This document shows, piece by piece, positions 50,021 to 62,274 of a DNA stretch of 64,000 nucleotides. The stretch's first letter is position 1. Every line of letters begins with the position of its first letter. The stretch is from Owenia fusiformis (lineage: Eukaryota; Annelida; Polychaeta; Sabellida; Oweniidae): the NCBI GenBank assembly GCA_903813345.2, contig CAIIXF020000001.1, positions 50,487,885 through 50,551,884 on the forward strand, in the 5' to 3' direction. The notes beneath the pieces are model-generated. The model did no database searches. It saw only the letters and a program-made list of their open reading frames with translations, and was not told the origin of the DNA. The position numbers and the translations under genes were made by a program.

Positions 50021-50434
50021 GTGATACTGGTCATATCAATGATAAGTTAAAATAACGAATAAAACTAATGTCAACAGAGTGAATTTAGCATTTTTGATAG
50101 ACACATAAGAAGTGAAATGTGTCATCCTTTTGACATAAAAAAAACAAATCATGTAAAATCATTCTACAATTTATTTTTAACCTGTATACAAGTACTGGAT
50201 TTTTACTATTTCATTACACATTAAAATATTACATTTACTTATTATCCTAATTCAAATCGAACTCTAAAATGTACGTTTTTTTCTTTTTAACTTTTTAATA
50301 TCACCATATTATGATGACGTGATAATATTTACATAATATGTTTTCATCATAATTCTGGAAGTATTAGTGGGTATTTACTTAATGAGTATTAGTGAGCATT
50401 TACTTAGTGAGTGTTAGTAGAGTTGCAGGTTCCT

Positions 50435-50440
50435 TTTATT
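50435..50440 (-). promoter_or_regulatory. TPK1: Candidate polyadenylation signal of TPK1
   Basis: AATAAA on the - strand, about 285 bp past the TPK1 stop. Placement is plausible but use is not shown. Confidence 0.35.
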
Positions 50441-50724
50441 TTTTGCAAAAAATAATGTTCTTTGTCTGCTATGGTGGGTCTTAATTTCATGTTAGAATCT
50501 GATCCACCATAGCGAACAATCCCAATTCATTTCATTATGATGAGATACCAACTTTTTACACGAGCAACACTAGTTTGAACTTTGGAGTAATCTCAATTAT
50601 TTAAAGAGACAGAGCACTGACATGGGGAAGTAGCCATTGTTCAAGAAATCATCATTCTCTCCAAAAGTTAATGCTGGATTTTCAAATTTCTATACTGGAG
50701 TATATGCCTATATCTGAAACAATG

Positions 50725-53700
50725 CTAAGTTGTCTCCATTGTCCAGAGTAATGGATTATCTGTTTCTATGGTAACCATTCCAGACCCATCGAACCCATTC
50801 GAGGTACTCACTAAACCTCCAAACTGCAGTGGGTCGTCGCCTACAAAAGATAAAATGATAAATGCTACAAATATCGTAAGGCTAGACCTCTCCAAAGTTA
50901 TAGTCCATGGTATGAAATATCCAGGACGTCTAATAAAAGAGATGGTAGCACACTATAGCGCAGCGATATTTGACCTAACATTAACATACCTACATATGTT
51001 CCCTAATAATTTTTATTATAACCATTTAATATACTTCCGGCTTTTAGGGTGAATTATGCCTGCCATTAACAGAGGTCAAAAAATTACCAAAAAATAAAAT
51101 CCCAATTTTTCACAGTTTGAAGAACACAATGCAACAGCAAATAATACAAAAATATTTTAAATATATGATCTAGGTTTCTAAGCTATACGTTTGAGGTTAT
51201 TTTTCTTATCAATACCAAAACATTATGTAATCGGTACATCGACGTTTTGTATTGTTTCTCAGGTATTAATAAGATTAATGCTAGAAATTAATCACTTTTA
51301 TAGTAGAATGACATATGCTTAAATTATGTTAGATTTTCACAAAATGGGTCTCAATACGTTTTGAGATATTGACTTTTATTCAGCGGTGAACATTAAAAAT
51401 AAAGGAGAGCCTATTGCTCTTCCTTGACTAATTGGGACTACAGCTGGAAATTATATTTCTCGTAGTTAGGTATAGCTCAGTTGCTTTTAAAAGAACACCA
51501 AGACTTGGTCGAAATCCTGAATAATTGAGAAAAATGGTTATCATTATCTTCCTAAAATCTGCTTATATCCAGCGGTAAGGTCAAAGAAGAAGCAACCATC
51601 AAAAAACTTGATGATAGCCAGCAGTAACGTCGAGGAAGAATTGTAAGGCGTTCGATTGCATATAACTCTAATTGATTATTAGATATGCCCTTGGAATATA
51701 TGAACATTCCAATACCTCTTTAACATTTAATTTGATATAAATCTTACCTATTTATTATTGTATTGTGTTCTATAAAACATGAACAATAATTTGTTGTTTG
51801 ACCCCTTGCGATTATATGGAAAACATCTGGTAATAAAATGTTTTAAATGGTAAGAAAACTAATATATTCCCAATTATAAATTACCTAAATATTCCATACA
51901 ATTTTGTTGAATCTGCTTGGCTCATATTTGAAAAATCAGACAAAATCTGAAAAACACACTTGCGTAATTACACTAATTAAACACCTACTTCCACAGTAAA
52001 ATTAAAGTATATTTTTACATTACGATAATCTATTTTTTAATCGTATGCTTAGAATAATGGCCAGAGTCTTATAAAATGTATAAAAGTTCGAATCAAAATA
52101 TTTACGTTTTTGGACCCCTTGTGATGAAAGACATTTTTCGACCCGAAAGCCGGAAGTTTTTTCAGCAAATGGTATTTTAAAAGAATCAAGACATATGCAC
52201 CTCCATAAATATTGCTTCAAATGTCCCTGCGCTATAGTGTGCTACGGATGCTTCATTTTCGGAAGTGATACCATGGACTATTAACCAGCCATATACATTG
52301 GGTGAGATGAGAAGAAATGAAATGTGCTAACAGAGCATGCCCAAATTTAAACCAGTTCAAATGAATGATGATATATAACTTATATTTATATTAACCATTG
52401 ATGAAACTAACTCAACGGAGATTTACAATTTAATCTTCCCATTCAGTTAGTATCATTTCTTGGTTGAGTGCGCTGTACTAAAAATTGGAGTAAATGAATC
52501 GCCCTGGGATCGGGAATGAAACTCGGTAACTAACCCTCCTTTCTCGAGTTTAAACTTACCTACTGGGAGATTCCACTTTAACCCTGTAGTTGTCACGTGA
52601 CAAGGTTTGCCAAGTGGAATCAAGCCACAGTATTCTCCTTCAATACCAGTATCTACTTCAAGGGTATGTTTTCCCTGAAATTACAAATTATGTATTTTAT
52701 CATTACCAAAATGTATGGATATTTCAATATTTTCATAGTATATCAATTTCTCCAAAAACATTTGAAATACATTTATTTATCACACCAAACTAGTTCTCAC
52801 TACGTTCTCGAAAACGGGCTTAAACTGTGCACGAACGGATTTGACGTACTAAGAACCCACTATAACCGATTGGGATCTGTTTACAAACTTCATGAAACTA
52901 CTCGAACGAGTAGGTCCTCCAGAACTTAGAGCATGCTCAAAATTTTCTGGTGATCGTCACGTTCTGCAATCAGAACGAGTGACAACGTACTTAAGACGAC
53001 CTGAACGCACTGGGGACACACTACGAACGGAAGTGTCGTACTTCAATCCTACTAGGGACGTATTACGACGTTGTGTAGTCAGGCGTAAATTGCAGCCGTG
53101 AGTACCCTCATCTAGTCAATTTGTAGCTTATGAACGTATTAACAAAAATAGCTATCACACCAGAACCAGTTATCACTGCGTTCTTCAAAACGTTGCCGAG
53201 TCGGTTTTAAACTGTGTGCGAACTGAATGAACGTAGCTACACCGTTCTACGGTCTGTTTACGAACTTCATGGACTTTCCCGGACGGGGAATGTGATTTAG
53301 AATTTTGAATCGATTCAAAATTCGATGGCAACCATACCGTTCTGTAATCAGGTCATGATGACCTTCTAGACTAAGGGACGCGTTATACGACGTTGCACAC
53401 CTACGTGGTGCGACGTGGTGCGGCGTGGTGCGACGTGGTGCGACGTGGTGCGACCTGAACGAACTGTGAATGAGATGGACGTATTGAAGGCTGCTTATGA
53501 ACGAAGTAGCTAATTATTTTAGACATATTTCCCGACCACAGTCAGATTGAGCCCGTTTTACGACGTTTTCGTAGGACTGGCAAGAACGGGAAAGAACTAG
53601 TTTGGTGTGATTGGGGGGTAACTGACCCAAAGTAGTCATATATAAGATGAAAATATATGTTCATGCATTTGCATTTTTCCAAAGGGAATATTCCCATGTA

Positions 53701-56700
53701 AGTAAATACAGGTGCAATATATAATTTATATGTATATCTATGTCATCTGTCTATACATGCGCGTATAGCCTAGTGTTACATGTGAACAAGATGGTTCTGG
53801 AAAGAAATGAGCGTGGCAGATTTGCTAAAAAGCCACATACACCACAAAAGCAAGACCAATTCGAAAGTAAGTTCATTATTCTCAAGGGTACACTTCAAGT
53901 GAAAGCTACATTGCTACAGGGTGGCCTATCATTCTGAGACAAATGTATTATCCAACGATTGTGATTTTCGAAGCTAAAATATGATATCTTGAGCAGATGG
54001 AAATACATTCCCATGAGATATGTATATATAGTCAAAAGTGATAACTATTTATTGAGTGTAATGAAATGTATCCTTCGCTAACTGCTTTTGTTTGAGATAA
54101 TTATCATGAAATATTTTTTAATTAATTTTTATGTGTGTCATTGATCCTAATCCACCCTGTAGTCTGGTGTTTGTAGAGCATTGCGACTCGTACAACTTAT
54201 TCTCACAAATATCAAACCTCATTTACTAATTAATTTTTTGTGTGAATATGAAGAGTCCAAGCATTGCTTTTTTATGTTTATTGTATAGCTATATTTAGCC
54301 TTGATATCCATGATTTTTTAAAACAAAATCTCACCGTTAGATTTCGAGCTATTCATGTTTACTCATTTTTCTAATTGGAAAACAATGCAAATCTCATTTT
54401 TTCAAAAGAAAAAAATTGAAATTCTAAGACGGTGAAAAATCATTAAAAAATACACAGATTCAGAATCCGGCAAGCATTTTCCCTTATTCCTCTCCGTTAA
54501 GAAGTTTTGTAAGGTGTTGGGTCCCTTTAAAATTAGCAAAAAATCAAAATACTAATAGTTGCTATGGAACGAGCTGATTTCTTATTTCATGTATTTCTGA
54601 ACAAGTACATAAGCGTGAACAACATGTCCATGCCCTTGGAGACCCTATAACGATCTTTCATCCAAACAAAGCCCAACAGGAATCAGCTATCCAAAATGGC
54701 CACCTTAAATCTAAGAGAGCATGCCCAAATTCAAACCAGTTCAAATGGATGATGATACATAACTTATATTTATATTAACCATTGATGAATCTAACTCAAC
54801 GGAGATTTACAATTTAATCTTCCCATTCAGCTAGTATCATTTCTCGGCAGCAGGTGCAACGCATTAGGGGAAATTATAAAAAGCAGGGTATGGGATAGAA
54901 GGGCGTTCTTGAGCATGATGTGAGGTGTAGGGCCAATGGGCATTCAGACGTGAAGATTAAGGCGCATATATATATAGCAGTTGATGATACTCGAATAACA
55001 ATGTCATAGAGGATGAGAAACATGAAATGTTACACCTACCACATGACATAACGACATGAATGTTATTAAGTACCTACATTTTGAAAGCAAGCAAATATAT
55101 CAATCTTACCAATGATGATAAATGAACAATTACAAGCTTTAATAGGGTCTTAAAAGCCATCTCATCAATCGGCTCTTACCTTACTAAGCAAACAAGCTAG
55201 AGATTTTCCAGCCAATGTATAAACAGGCAGATCCGTCATTTGCTTTGCATCGTACAAAGATACCATGTTGCCAAATATGTGGTCAAGTCGGTTGTCCATG
55301 CAAAATAGAGCTACTATACACGATACCTATAATAAATGATAATTCGCGGAATGAGGAAAAATAGCATTTACACACCACCGTTATACTGTATACTCCTTCA
55401 GGGAAGAATTGTTTGCATACAACTCAACCTTAGCCACGGTACTATCCACAGAGAGAAAATAAGGTTTCTGGTTTCGAAAAACTTCTTGCTCTCATCATTC
55501 CATGTAATCACAATTATTTTCTGTTAGGGATAAACAATGAGTCTTGGGTATTAGGAGAAATAATGGTCAAAGGGGTGATAGCACCGAGGCCATTATTTTC
55601 TTCTATTGTGTTGCTACCTAAGCGTGGTAGAAAATAAAGTAAGGATTGTTTAGAAAACACTGGTATGTATTTGAAGATTTCTTCAAACATTTTAAGATTT
55701 CCTTTCCTTCAGCTTCCTTTTAGTCAACTTGCATGATATAGTTCAATTATACCGTTTCTCGAAACTTATCGTTATTAACGAATCGTTATTAGTGAACCGT
55801 GAATTCGTTTCTATGGACACCGCATCGTTAATGGAATAACGGGACCCCCGTTCGTACTCGTAAAATCAATCATGGATAACGAATGAATCGTTAAAAATCA
55901 TGACGTCATCGAGAAACGGAAAATCGTTATTACAATTGAATTAACGATTCGTTAATAACGAAACTTTGGAGAAACAGCCTCCTGGTTGTAATCTTGGGGA
56001 CCATAACATTCTATGTACATAATTTATTATATTACCTGAAAAAAACATTTCCAATTCATGATTACTCACATCTAAAGATTTTTCTCTGATGAGTTTCGTT
56101 GTGATGGCCAGACTTTTGGTGAAATCAGTATAATCTTGATCATCTGTATGTGTCACTGTACATCCCTGTAATAACATAGACCGCATAATTTAAATATTAC
56201 CTTTTTGGATATCCCTGTTACATCCCTGTTATCTTTAGGGTGCTCCTGTTACATCCTTGTTATAACAAAGATCATAATGTAAATATTATCTTTAGGGTGT
56301 CACTGTTACATCCATGTTATAACATAGACCATAATGTAAATATAATTTGAGTGTCACTGTTACGTCCCTGTTATAACATAGAGCATAATATAAATAATAT
56401 CTTTAGGGTATCCCTGTTACATCCCTGTTATAACGCCATAATCTGAATATTTTATTTGGGTGACCCAGTTACATCCCTGTTATAACATAGACCATAATGT
56501 AAATATTATCTTTAGGATGTCCCTGTTACATCCCTGTTATAACATAGATCATAATGACTATGTACATATTATCTTTAGGATGTCCCTGTTACATCCCTGT
56601 TTTAACATAGATCATAATGACTATGTAAATATTATCTTTAGGATGTCCCTGTTACATCCCTGTTATAACATAGATCATAATGACTATGTAAATATTATCT

Positions 56701-59700
56701 TTAGGATGTCCCTGTTACATCCCTTTTATAACATATGTAAATGGGACATTTACGTATTACATTAAGATGGCAGCACCATCTAAAGAGTATTCATATTTCA
56801 AGTTGTAATTTTATATTTGTATTTGAATTTTCCACCATTTCACATTATAATTTGTTTATCGATCATGTGACAAATAACCCAGCCACTATTGGAGCATTTT
56901 GCTACTCCAACATTGACAATGGGATATTTGAACAGGAAACACCTACAGTAAGTTTTTCTTGTATTTTATATCATAAACCCTTACTCACTTCGAGAGCCAT
57001 GTTAGATTTTGAAACTTATGGCTCTCAAACGGAGAAGTGAACAGCTCATCAATAGTGACCTTTGAAATCGAATTAAGTCGATCCGCGGCTTACTTTTGGT
57101 CTCTAACTGTGTCTTACATCAGTATCATCAATCCGTGTATATATTGGAGCACTGGAGTACTTCAGTCTTTTTCGATCAAGACTTGTAAATTGTTCATCGA
57201 GTGAAAGTTTTTTAGACCTATTTCCAATATGGCGGTTTGCTAGGTGCGAGATACGCAACGAACGAAATGAATTTTGAGAATTAGTTAGGTTCGGACAACC
57301 TCCGGAGATTTACGAAAATGTCCGAGCAGAAACCGCCATATTGGAATTTGGCAGTAAAACGATTCACTCGACTAACAATTACAAGTCTTGATCGAAAAAG
57401 AAGTACTCCAGCGCTCCGATACTTACACGGATTGATGATTCTGATGTAAGACACAGTTAGAGACCAAAAGTAAGCCGCGGATCGACTTAATTCGATTTCA
57501 AAGGTCACGATCATTGAGCTGTCCAAATGCTCCGTGGGAAAGCTATTATATCAAAATCCAATATAGCTTTCGCAGGAAGTAAATAAACCCTCAATAAGGT
57601 TCCTCAACCACCAACAACCATAATTAATAAATAAACATGTTATTATCTCCATTTCAAACTAAATATATGTTATTTTTCTGTATTTTGAGTGTTTGAACTC
57701 ACAAGAGAGATTTTGTATTTCATGCCCAAATTGCAACAACTATGTATTTTGAACATTCAATTTGTGCTTACCATTAGGTAACTAGTATTTCCTTCAAAAC
57801 CTTTAATCTATCATTTAGAATCATAAAAACAATGTATTCAATGTATTCAATGTCTCTGATAGACTATTATTTATGAAACCTCAATTTGTATTCAGGAACT
57901 CCTACTAGATTTTCATACCATTGTCAATCACCCATGTTACCAGCCTTCAGCTGTGTAGAGTTTCTAGATCTCTACAGCCCTGACCAGGTAAATGGAAATG
58001 TTATATAAATTTTGATAGAAATATTCCATTTCTGTATTTTAACATCACATGACAAACATATTGTGTTTCATTATAAGTGACACGTTTATTTCATTGTCAC
58101 AATCAATAACTATTTTATATTTCATGAGTATTTTCAGTATTTTGCCATAAAACGGATAATCCGTGATTCACTGATACAATTAATAGCTTTAAATGTACAA
58201 TTGCGTTTCGTACAGTGTATCGCAAAATGGTGTAACTGAAACTCATGATTTTCTGTATTTTGTATTTATAGGCTGGTTTTGGTTTTGGATCTGAATTAGT
58301 GGTACTATGGTAATAACTACAAATAGCCAATTTTGAATCTGTTAGCTAGATACTACATTGCCATGTTAAGGTTGCTGTGTAATTTTAATAAAGTGTAATT
58401 TTAATAAAGTTTTGATATTTTAAAACTATCTTCATATTTGATTAAAGCAACAACAAATTTCCCATAGAACCCACCAGTTACACATAGATCATAATGACTA
58501 TGTAAATATTATCTTTAGGATGTCCCTGTTACATCCCTGTTATAACATAGATCATAATGACTATGTAAATATTATCTTTAGGATGTCCCTGTTACATCCC
58601 TGTTATAACATAGATCATAATGACTATGTAAATATTATCTTTAGGATGTCCCTGTTACATCCCTGTTATAACATAGATCATAATGACTATGTAAATATTA
58701 TCTTTAGGATGTCCCTGTTACATCCCTGTTATAACATAGATCATAATGACTATGTAAATATTATCTTTAGGATGTCCCTGTTACATCCCTGTCATAACAT
58801 AGATCATAATGACTATGTAAATATTATCTTTTGAGTGTCCCCGTTACATTACTTTTTAACATAGACCATAATGTAAATATTATCTTTTGAGCATCCCTGA
58901 CCAGCGTTATAACAAAAAGCAATATTTTCATCACTTGTACGTTTAAAGGTCCAATGGTACAATTATATCTTATTTTTATCTTATTTAGACGTTTTCCTTT
59001 ACTTATTAGATTTGGCTTGCTTATTGTGAACCCTGGCTACGCCCCTGTTACTTATATACCACAATTCCACAGGGGCTCCATTTGGTAATATTCCTATTGA
59101 AAGGCTAAACCTTAGGCTATTACATTCAAAGACAATGACACGCTATTTTACTGAAAAGTCAATAACAGTCGATGACTTGCCTTTTGAGTGTAGTATTCTT
59201 TAACTTCAGGCCTTATCGAATCAAAGTCACCTGTGACAATGTCAGGAACAAGGGAGTTGTCAGCATCGTATATGGAATTGGCCCCACCATCAACCGCAAC
59301 TCGGAATACAGCTATGTGAAAATTTTGTTGTGATTAGTTTTTTCACCAACACTATAAGCATATAATTTGCCATTTTGATTTCAGTTATGTATAATAAGTA
59401 CCTATATATTAGATTTGATTTTTCAGGACTTTAAAGGTCATTTCTAACTTGTTACTAAATGTATCATTAACTTCAGCGATTCAGCACCAGAGCGTGGATT
59501 GGACACATCACAAACTATCGACCCCATGCTCCAACAAAAGGCTACGTTGTCAAAAGTGTGAATGATTTTTTGGACCACCCTGTATATTAAATTTACTGGA
59601 GGCCGTTTCTCGAAAGTTTCGTTATCAACGAAACGTTAATTCAATTGTTAATAACGACTTTCCCGTTTCTCGAAAGTTAACGATTCGCGATGACGTCATG

Positions 59701-60235
59701 ATTTAACGATTCCTTCGTTATCCATGATTGATTTTACGAGTACGAATGGGGGTCTCGTTATTCCATTAACGATGTGGTATCAATAGAAACGAATCCACGA
59801 CTCTCTATCAACGATTCGTTAATAACGATAAGTTTCGAGAAACGGCCGCCTGATTCGCAACTTGGTTGTGAGTTGCGATGTGTTTTAGCGGAAAAGTGTT
59901 ATCGTGCCTACAAGCGTATGTTAAATACTTTTTATTCAATTACACAATATAACTATTTAAAATTAATAAATGTGTATTTTGATAAAAACAAACACAAATA
60001 ATCATTCAAGTTAAATCAGCACGATGACAGCTTTTATATAAAAAGATTTAAAAACCTAAAACAGATTAAAAATAAAAATAAAAGGATAGGCATTGACTTA
60101 TATGAGAAACTTACCATTTCCCCATAGTACATTAAACTGTTCTTTAATTTGATGAATATTAGGGTTCAGAAGTAAAAGTGCTATTCGTTCCCTGCCAGGC
60201 AAAAGGCAGTGCAATGGCCTGAGCACTGATGTCAT
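50725..60235 (-). CDS. TPK1: Thiamin pyrophosphokinase 1
   Basis: Cytosolic enzyme that transfers pyrophosphate from ATP to thiamin, giving thiamin pyrophosphate. Exons in order: 60235-60115, 59311-59181, 56165-56070, 55326-55180, 52674-52560, 50840-50725 (TAG); total 241 residues, close to the 243 of human TPK1. Landmarks: DGGAN (48-52), GDFDSI (68-73), EVKEYY, the catalytic-region [10 protein letters not shown] (92-101), NRLDHIFGN, the thiamin-binding half [19 protein letters not shown] and TTTGLKWNL, then [12 protein letters not shown] and NPLLWTM at the end. The start ATG at 60235 has A at -3. Intron 2 uses a GC donor. The usual Gly-rich segment before the Arg-x-Asp (GGLAGRFD in human) is FCMDNRLD here. 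The 3' end lies about 1.65 kb from the ATG of gene 2 on the same strand; no functional link is implied. Confidence 0.95.
52342..52466 (+). repeat. 125-bp direct repeat, copy 1 (TPK1 intron 5)
   Basis: From GCCCAAATTTAAACCAGTTC to GTATCATTTCT. About 95 percent like 54725-54845 by eye. The two copies flank TPK1 exon 5. Confidence 0.85.
52780..53610. mobile_element. 831-bp non-autonomous transposon with TCACACCAAACTAGTTCT ends
   Basis: Inverted termini TCACACCAAACTAGTTCT and AGAACTAGTTTGGTGTGA. GC-richer than its surroundings. Contains a degraded internal copy of the end (near 53153) and a small minisatellite of GTGGTGCGAC units (53400-53455). No transposase. In TPK1 intron 4. Confidence 0.8.
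54725..54845 (+). repeat. 125-bp direct repeat, copy 2 (TPK1 intron 4)
   Basis: Same sequence and orientation as 52342-52466, differing at a few bases (for example CAGCTAG against CAGTTAG). Confidence 0.85.
55752..55981 (-). mobile_element. ~230-bp MITE with GTTTCTCGAAA ends, copy 1 (TPK1 intron 3)
   Basis: CCGTTTCTCGAAACTTATCG at the left and an inverse GAAACTTTGGAGAAACAG at the right; rich in TTAACGAATCGTTA palindromes. Inverted relative to the copy at 59597-59851. Confidence 0.75.
56166..56745. repeat. 63-bp minisatellite array A, next to TPK1 exon 3
   Basis: About nine to ten tandem copies of a 63-bp unit (some shortened) that contains ACATCCCTGTTATAACATAG. Copies near the exon are diverged; those at 56460-56740 are nearly identical. 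The unit is a multiple of three and is open on the + strand, producing spurious reading frames of 21-residue repeats. On the - strand each unit carries TATAACAG followed by GGATGTA, resembling the true acceptor of exon 3 at 56165. Confidence 0.9.
57040..57525. repeat. Foldback element between the two minisatellite arrays
   Basis: Two ~200-bp inverted arms (about 57040-57245 and 57306-57525) share long stretches such as GATCCGCGGCTTACTTTTGG and CCAATATGGCGGTTT, with a short loop. No coding capacity. Probably a palindromic non-autonomous transposon. Confidence 0.8.
58479..58900. repeat. 63-bp minisatellite array B
   Basis: Six to seven tandem copies of the same 63-bp unit as array A, more homogeneous, with single-base variants in the last copies. 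Lies in TPK1 intron 2. Arrays A and B have the same orientation and are separated by about 1.7 kb that includes a foldback element, so one array may have been split by insertion. Confidence 0.9.
59175..59181 (-). other. TPK1: GC-AG intron donor, TPK1 intron 2
   Basis: Exon 2 ends at 59181 and continues as AAAAG then GCAAGT, the classic strong non-canonical GC donor. Joining it to GGATGT at 56165 gives YYTQK then GCTVT, in phase 0, which matches the family. No GT nearby restores this join. Confidence 0.85.
59597..59851 (+). mobile_element. ~255-bp MITE with GTTTCTCGAAA ends, copy 2 (TPK1 intron 1)
   Basis: Begins GGAGGCCGTTTCTCGAAAG and ends TTTCGAGAAACGGCCGCC. Shares GATTGATTTTACGAGTACGA with copy 1 in inverted orientation. 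Next to it, at 59565-59586, is a lone mariner terminus (TTTGGACCACCCTGTATA). Confidence 0.75.
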
Positions 60236-61494
60236 TTTCTAGCCTCTGTATTGACAATCTGAAATCACATTTATTTTTAAAAATCTTTATACCGTATTAT
60301 GTTCCCCGGAATGTTGAAGACATCAGATAGAACATATTCAGATAGATCAGATACGTATATTTAGATAGATCAAATAGAATATGACCTCTGACTGTCGACC
60401 AGCCAAACTAGCAACCAAACTGAAAAATCGGACACCAGGCATTACGGACATCATATCAGGGAAGCATGCAAATTACTAACTCTACTTGGCAAAACTATTG
60501 ACATTTTCTGGGTCCCTGTTGAAGGGAAGTGGCAAACATAACAGCTAAAAAAAGAACTGCAATAACAACTGATAAGTATTAAAGTGAACTGTCTATAAAG
60601 CAATGTGGAGTAGAACAATTTTCCCGAAAAGGTAACTTTATGATGGTAGCTATCTACAGGTTCATTTATCTCAAAATCGAGGTGGTCACCGTATCATTAT
60701 CTTGTAACAAATGTCATTCGAGTGCAATATGAATATATTTTTCATATATATTATTGCACAATAGTCTTAAGATTTCCTATTTTTCAGGTTCAAATGCTTG
60801 CCTTTGAAGCAGTTTAACAGACTGTACGAGTTGATTTAGATCTTTGATTACTTCGAGCCTTTAAAAATGTTATGATAATGGGCGATAATAAGAATATTTC
60901 GTTTAATGAGGAATAATATGCTTGATATCTATTATTTACCTGACAAGTCTTTTTGGAGGTACACACAAAGTCGTGTAGTTTCATGAATCTCAGCGCTCGA
61001 GACTTGTTTTCATATAGCTCATACCTGGGCTCTTGCGATAAGGAACGTCAACGAAAATGCAGTTGAGATAACATAGCATGACCCGGATATAAAAAGAAAA
61101 TATAAATAGACCTTGGCCTAGTTACCTTGGCGCTAAATTTGAATATATGGTTACTATCATTAATGGTAATTTGTACCTGCGTGGGTTATTTAACAGATAT
61201 TTGGGCTAGAGGAAACTTTGATTTGGGTAAGTGACACAGGTGTTATCATTGTATTCACCAAAAATAGTTCGTTGAGGTCATATGGAGAACGTGTTTAAAC
61301 AACGTTTTGACTTAGATGGATAGCTTGGCTGTTTTCAAAGCAGTTCCCCGGATTTTGAATTTATTTGGGAGTGGCACCTTGATTGAAAGATAGGAAGCCA
61401 ATGGTAAATATAACCAGGTGATATCCTAAGAAAATTTTATAAAAAGGTTGTTGGCATATGTCGCAATCAAAATGCATGCCATTTCATTTAACGT
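60236..61494. other. TPK1 upstream region, no gene seen
   Basis: Would hold the TPK1 promoter and any 5' UTR exon. No TATA box or other site could be singled out with confidence. Confidence 0.35.
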
Positions 61495-62274
61495 TTTTCT
61501 GAGGATTTAAACAGGTGCATATGTTAGGCCAATGCAATTATTTCCAGGTAAAGCACTCATAGAGATGATAAAATAATTTCGACTTTGAAACCTGAGGTGA
61601 GATTCAAACAACCCACCCACATGTTTTTTTAAATGTCCTGATTTTGAACCCCTTCCACCCCTGCATTCTCAATTTTGCTTTTTTAGACACAGTTAACCCC
61701 TTTAAAGTAATAAGTAATTCCTCTTCGATAAAGTGGAAAACAATATTTCCCATGTTATTTTCCTATAGGGAAAACTCATGCGATCCATTACTTTCAGCTA
61801 ATTTTGGTCACCCATAATGAATATCTTTAAACCCCGGAAGGAATTACTTATTCCTTTTAAGAGATCGGGTCTCCTAAAAACACAATTAGAGTAACCCCCT
61901 GATTTTTTCGTGTTATTTGATGTAAAACAAGATTGTTTATCAACTTATCAATTCTGAGGCTTGAATTAATTCGTTAACAGTATCAATTCGATGATTGTTC
62001 CTAGCCAGGAATTTCCACTTACATCAATAGAAATTCAAATTTGAAAAGCCCGCTCAAATTTGTTCCAGTCCAGTCAGTTGTATGGCTTACCTTCGGCTGC
62101 ATGGCCCAACCTCGATTGAATGGAAAAGATGCTGTCCCTTTAGAAAAAACATGTGGTTGGGTTGTTTGCATCTTCCCTGTCTCAAAATCGAAATTATTTT
62201 ATCATCTTCATTGGTGCTTTTCCTGGAGATAATACATTGGCCTAACATATGCACCTGTTTAAATCCTCAGAAAA
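61495..62274. mobile_element. Foldback element with ~145-bp inverted arms
   Basis: TTTTCTGAGGATTTAAACAG and GTGCATATGTTAGGCCAATG on the left match the inverse on the right (CATTGGCCTAACATATGCAC). Arms run 61495-61640 and 62130-62274; loop about 490 bp. Non-coding. Confidence 0.82.

Noticed and set aside
55941-56069. Longer form of TPK1 exon 3 running on into [12 protein letters not shown]
   Set aside because: The GTGAGT donor at 56069 gives a phase-0 join to VSCIVALF, matching the family. The longer form breaks the alignment.
56460-58834. + strand frames of 101 and 104 codons made of 21-residue repeats
   Set aside because: The 63-bp minisatellite unit is a multiple of three; the frames are on the opposite strand to TPK1 and have no independent gene features.
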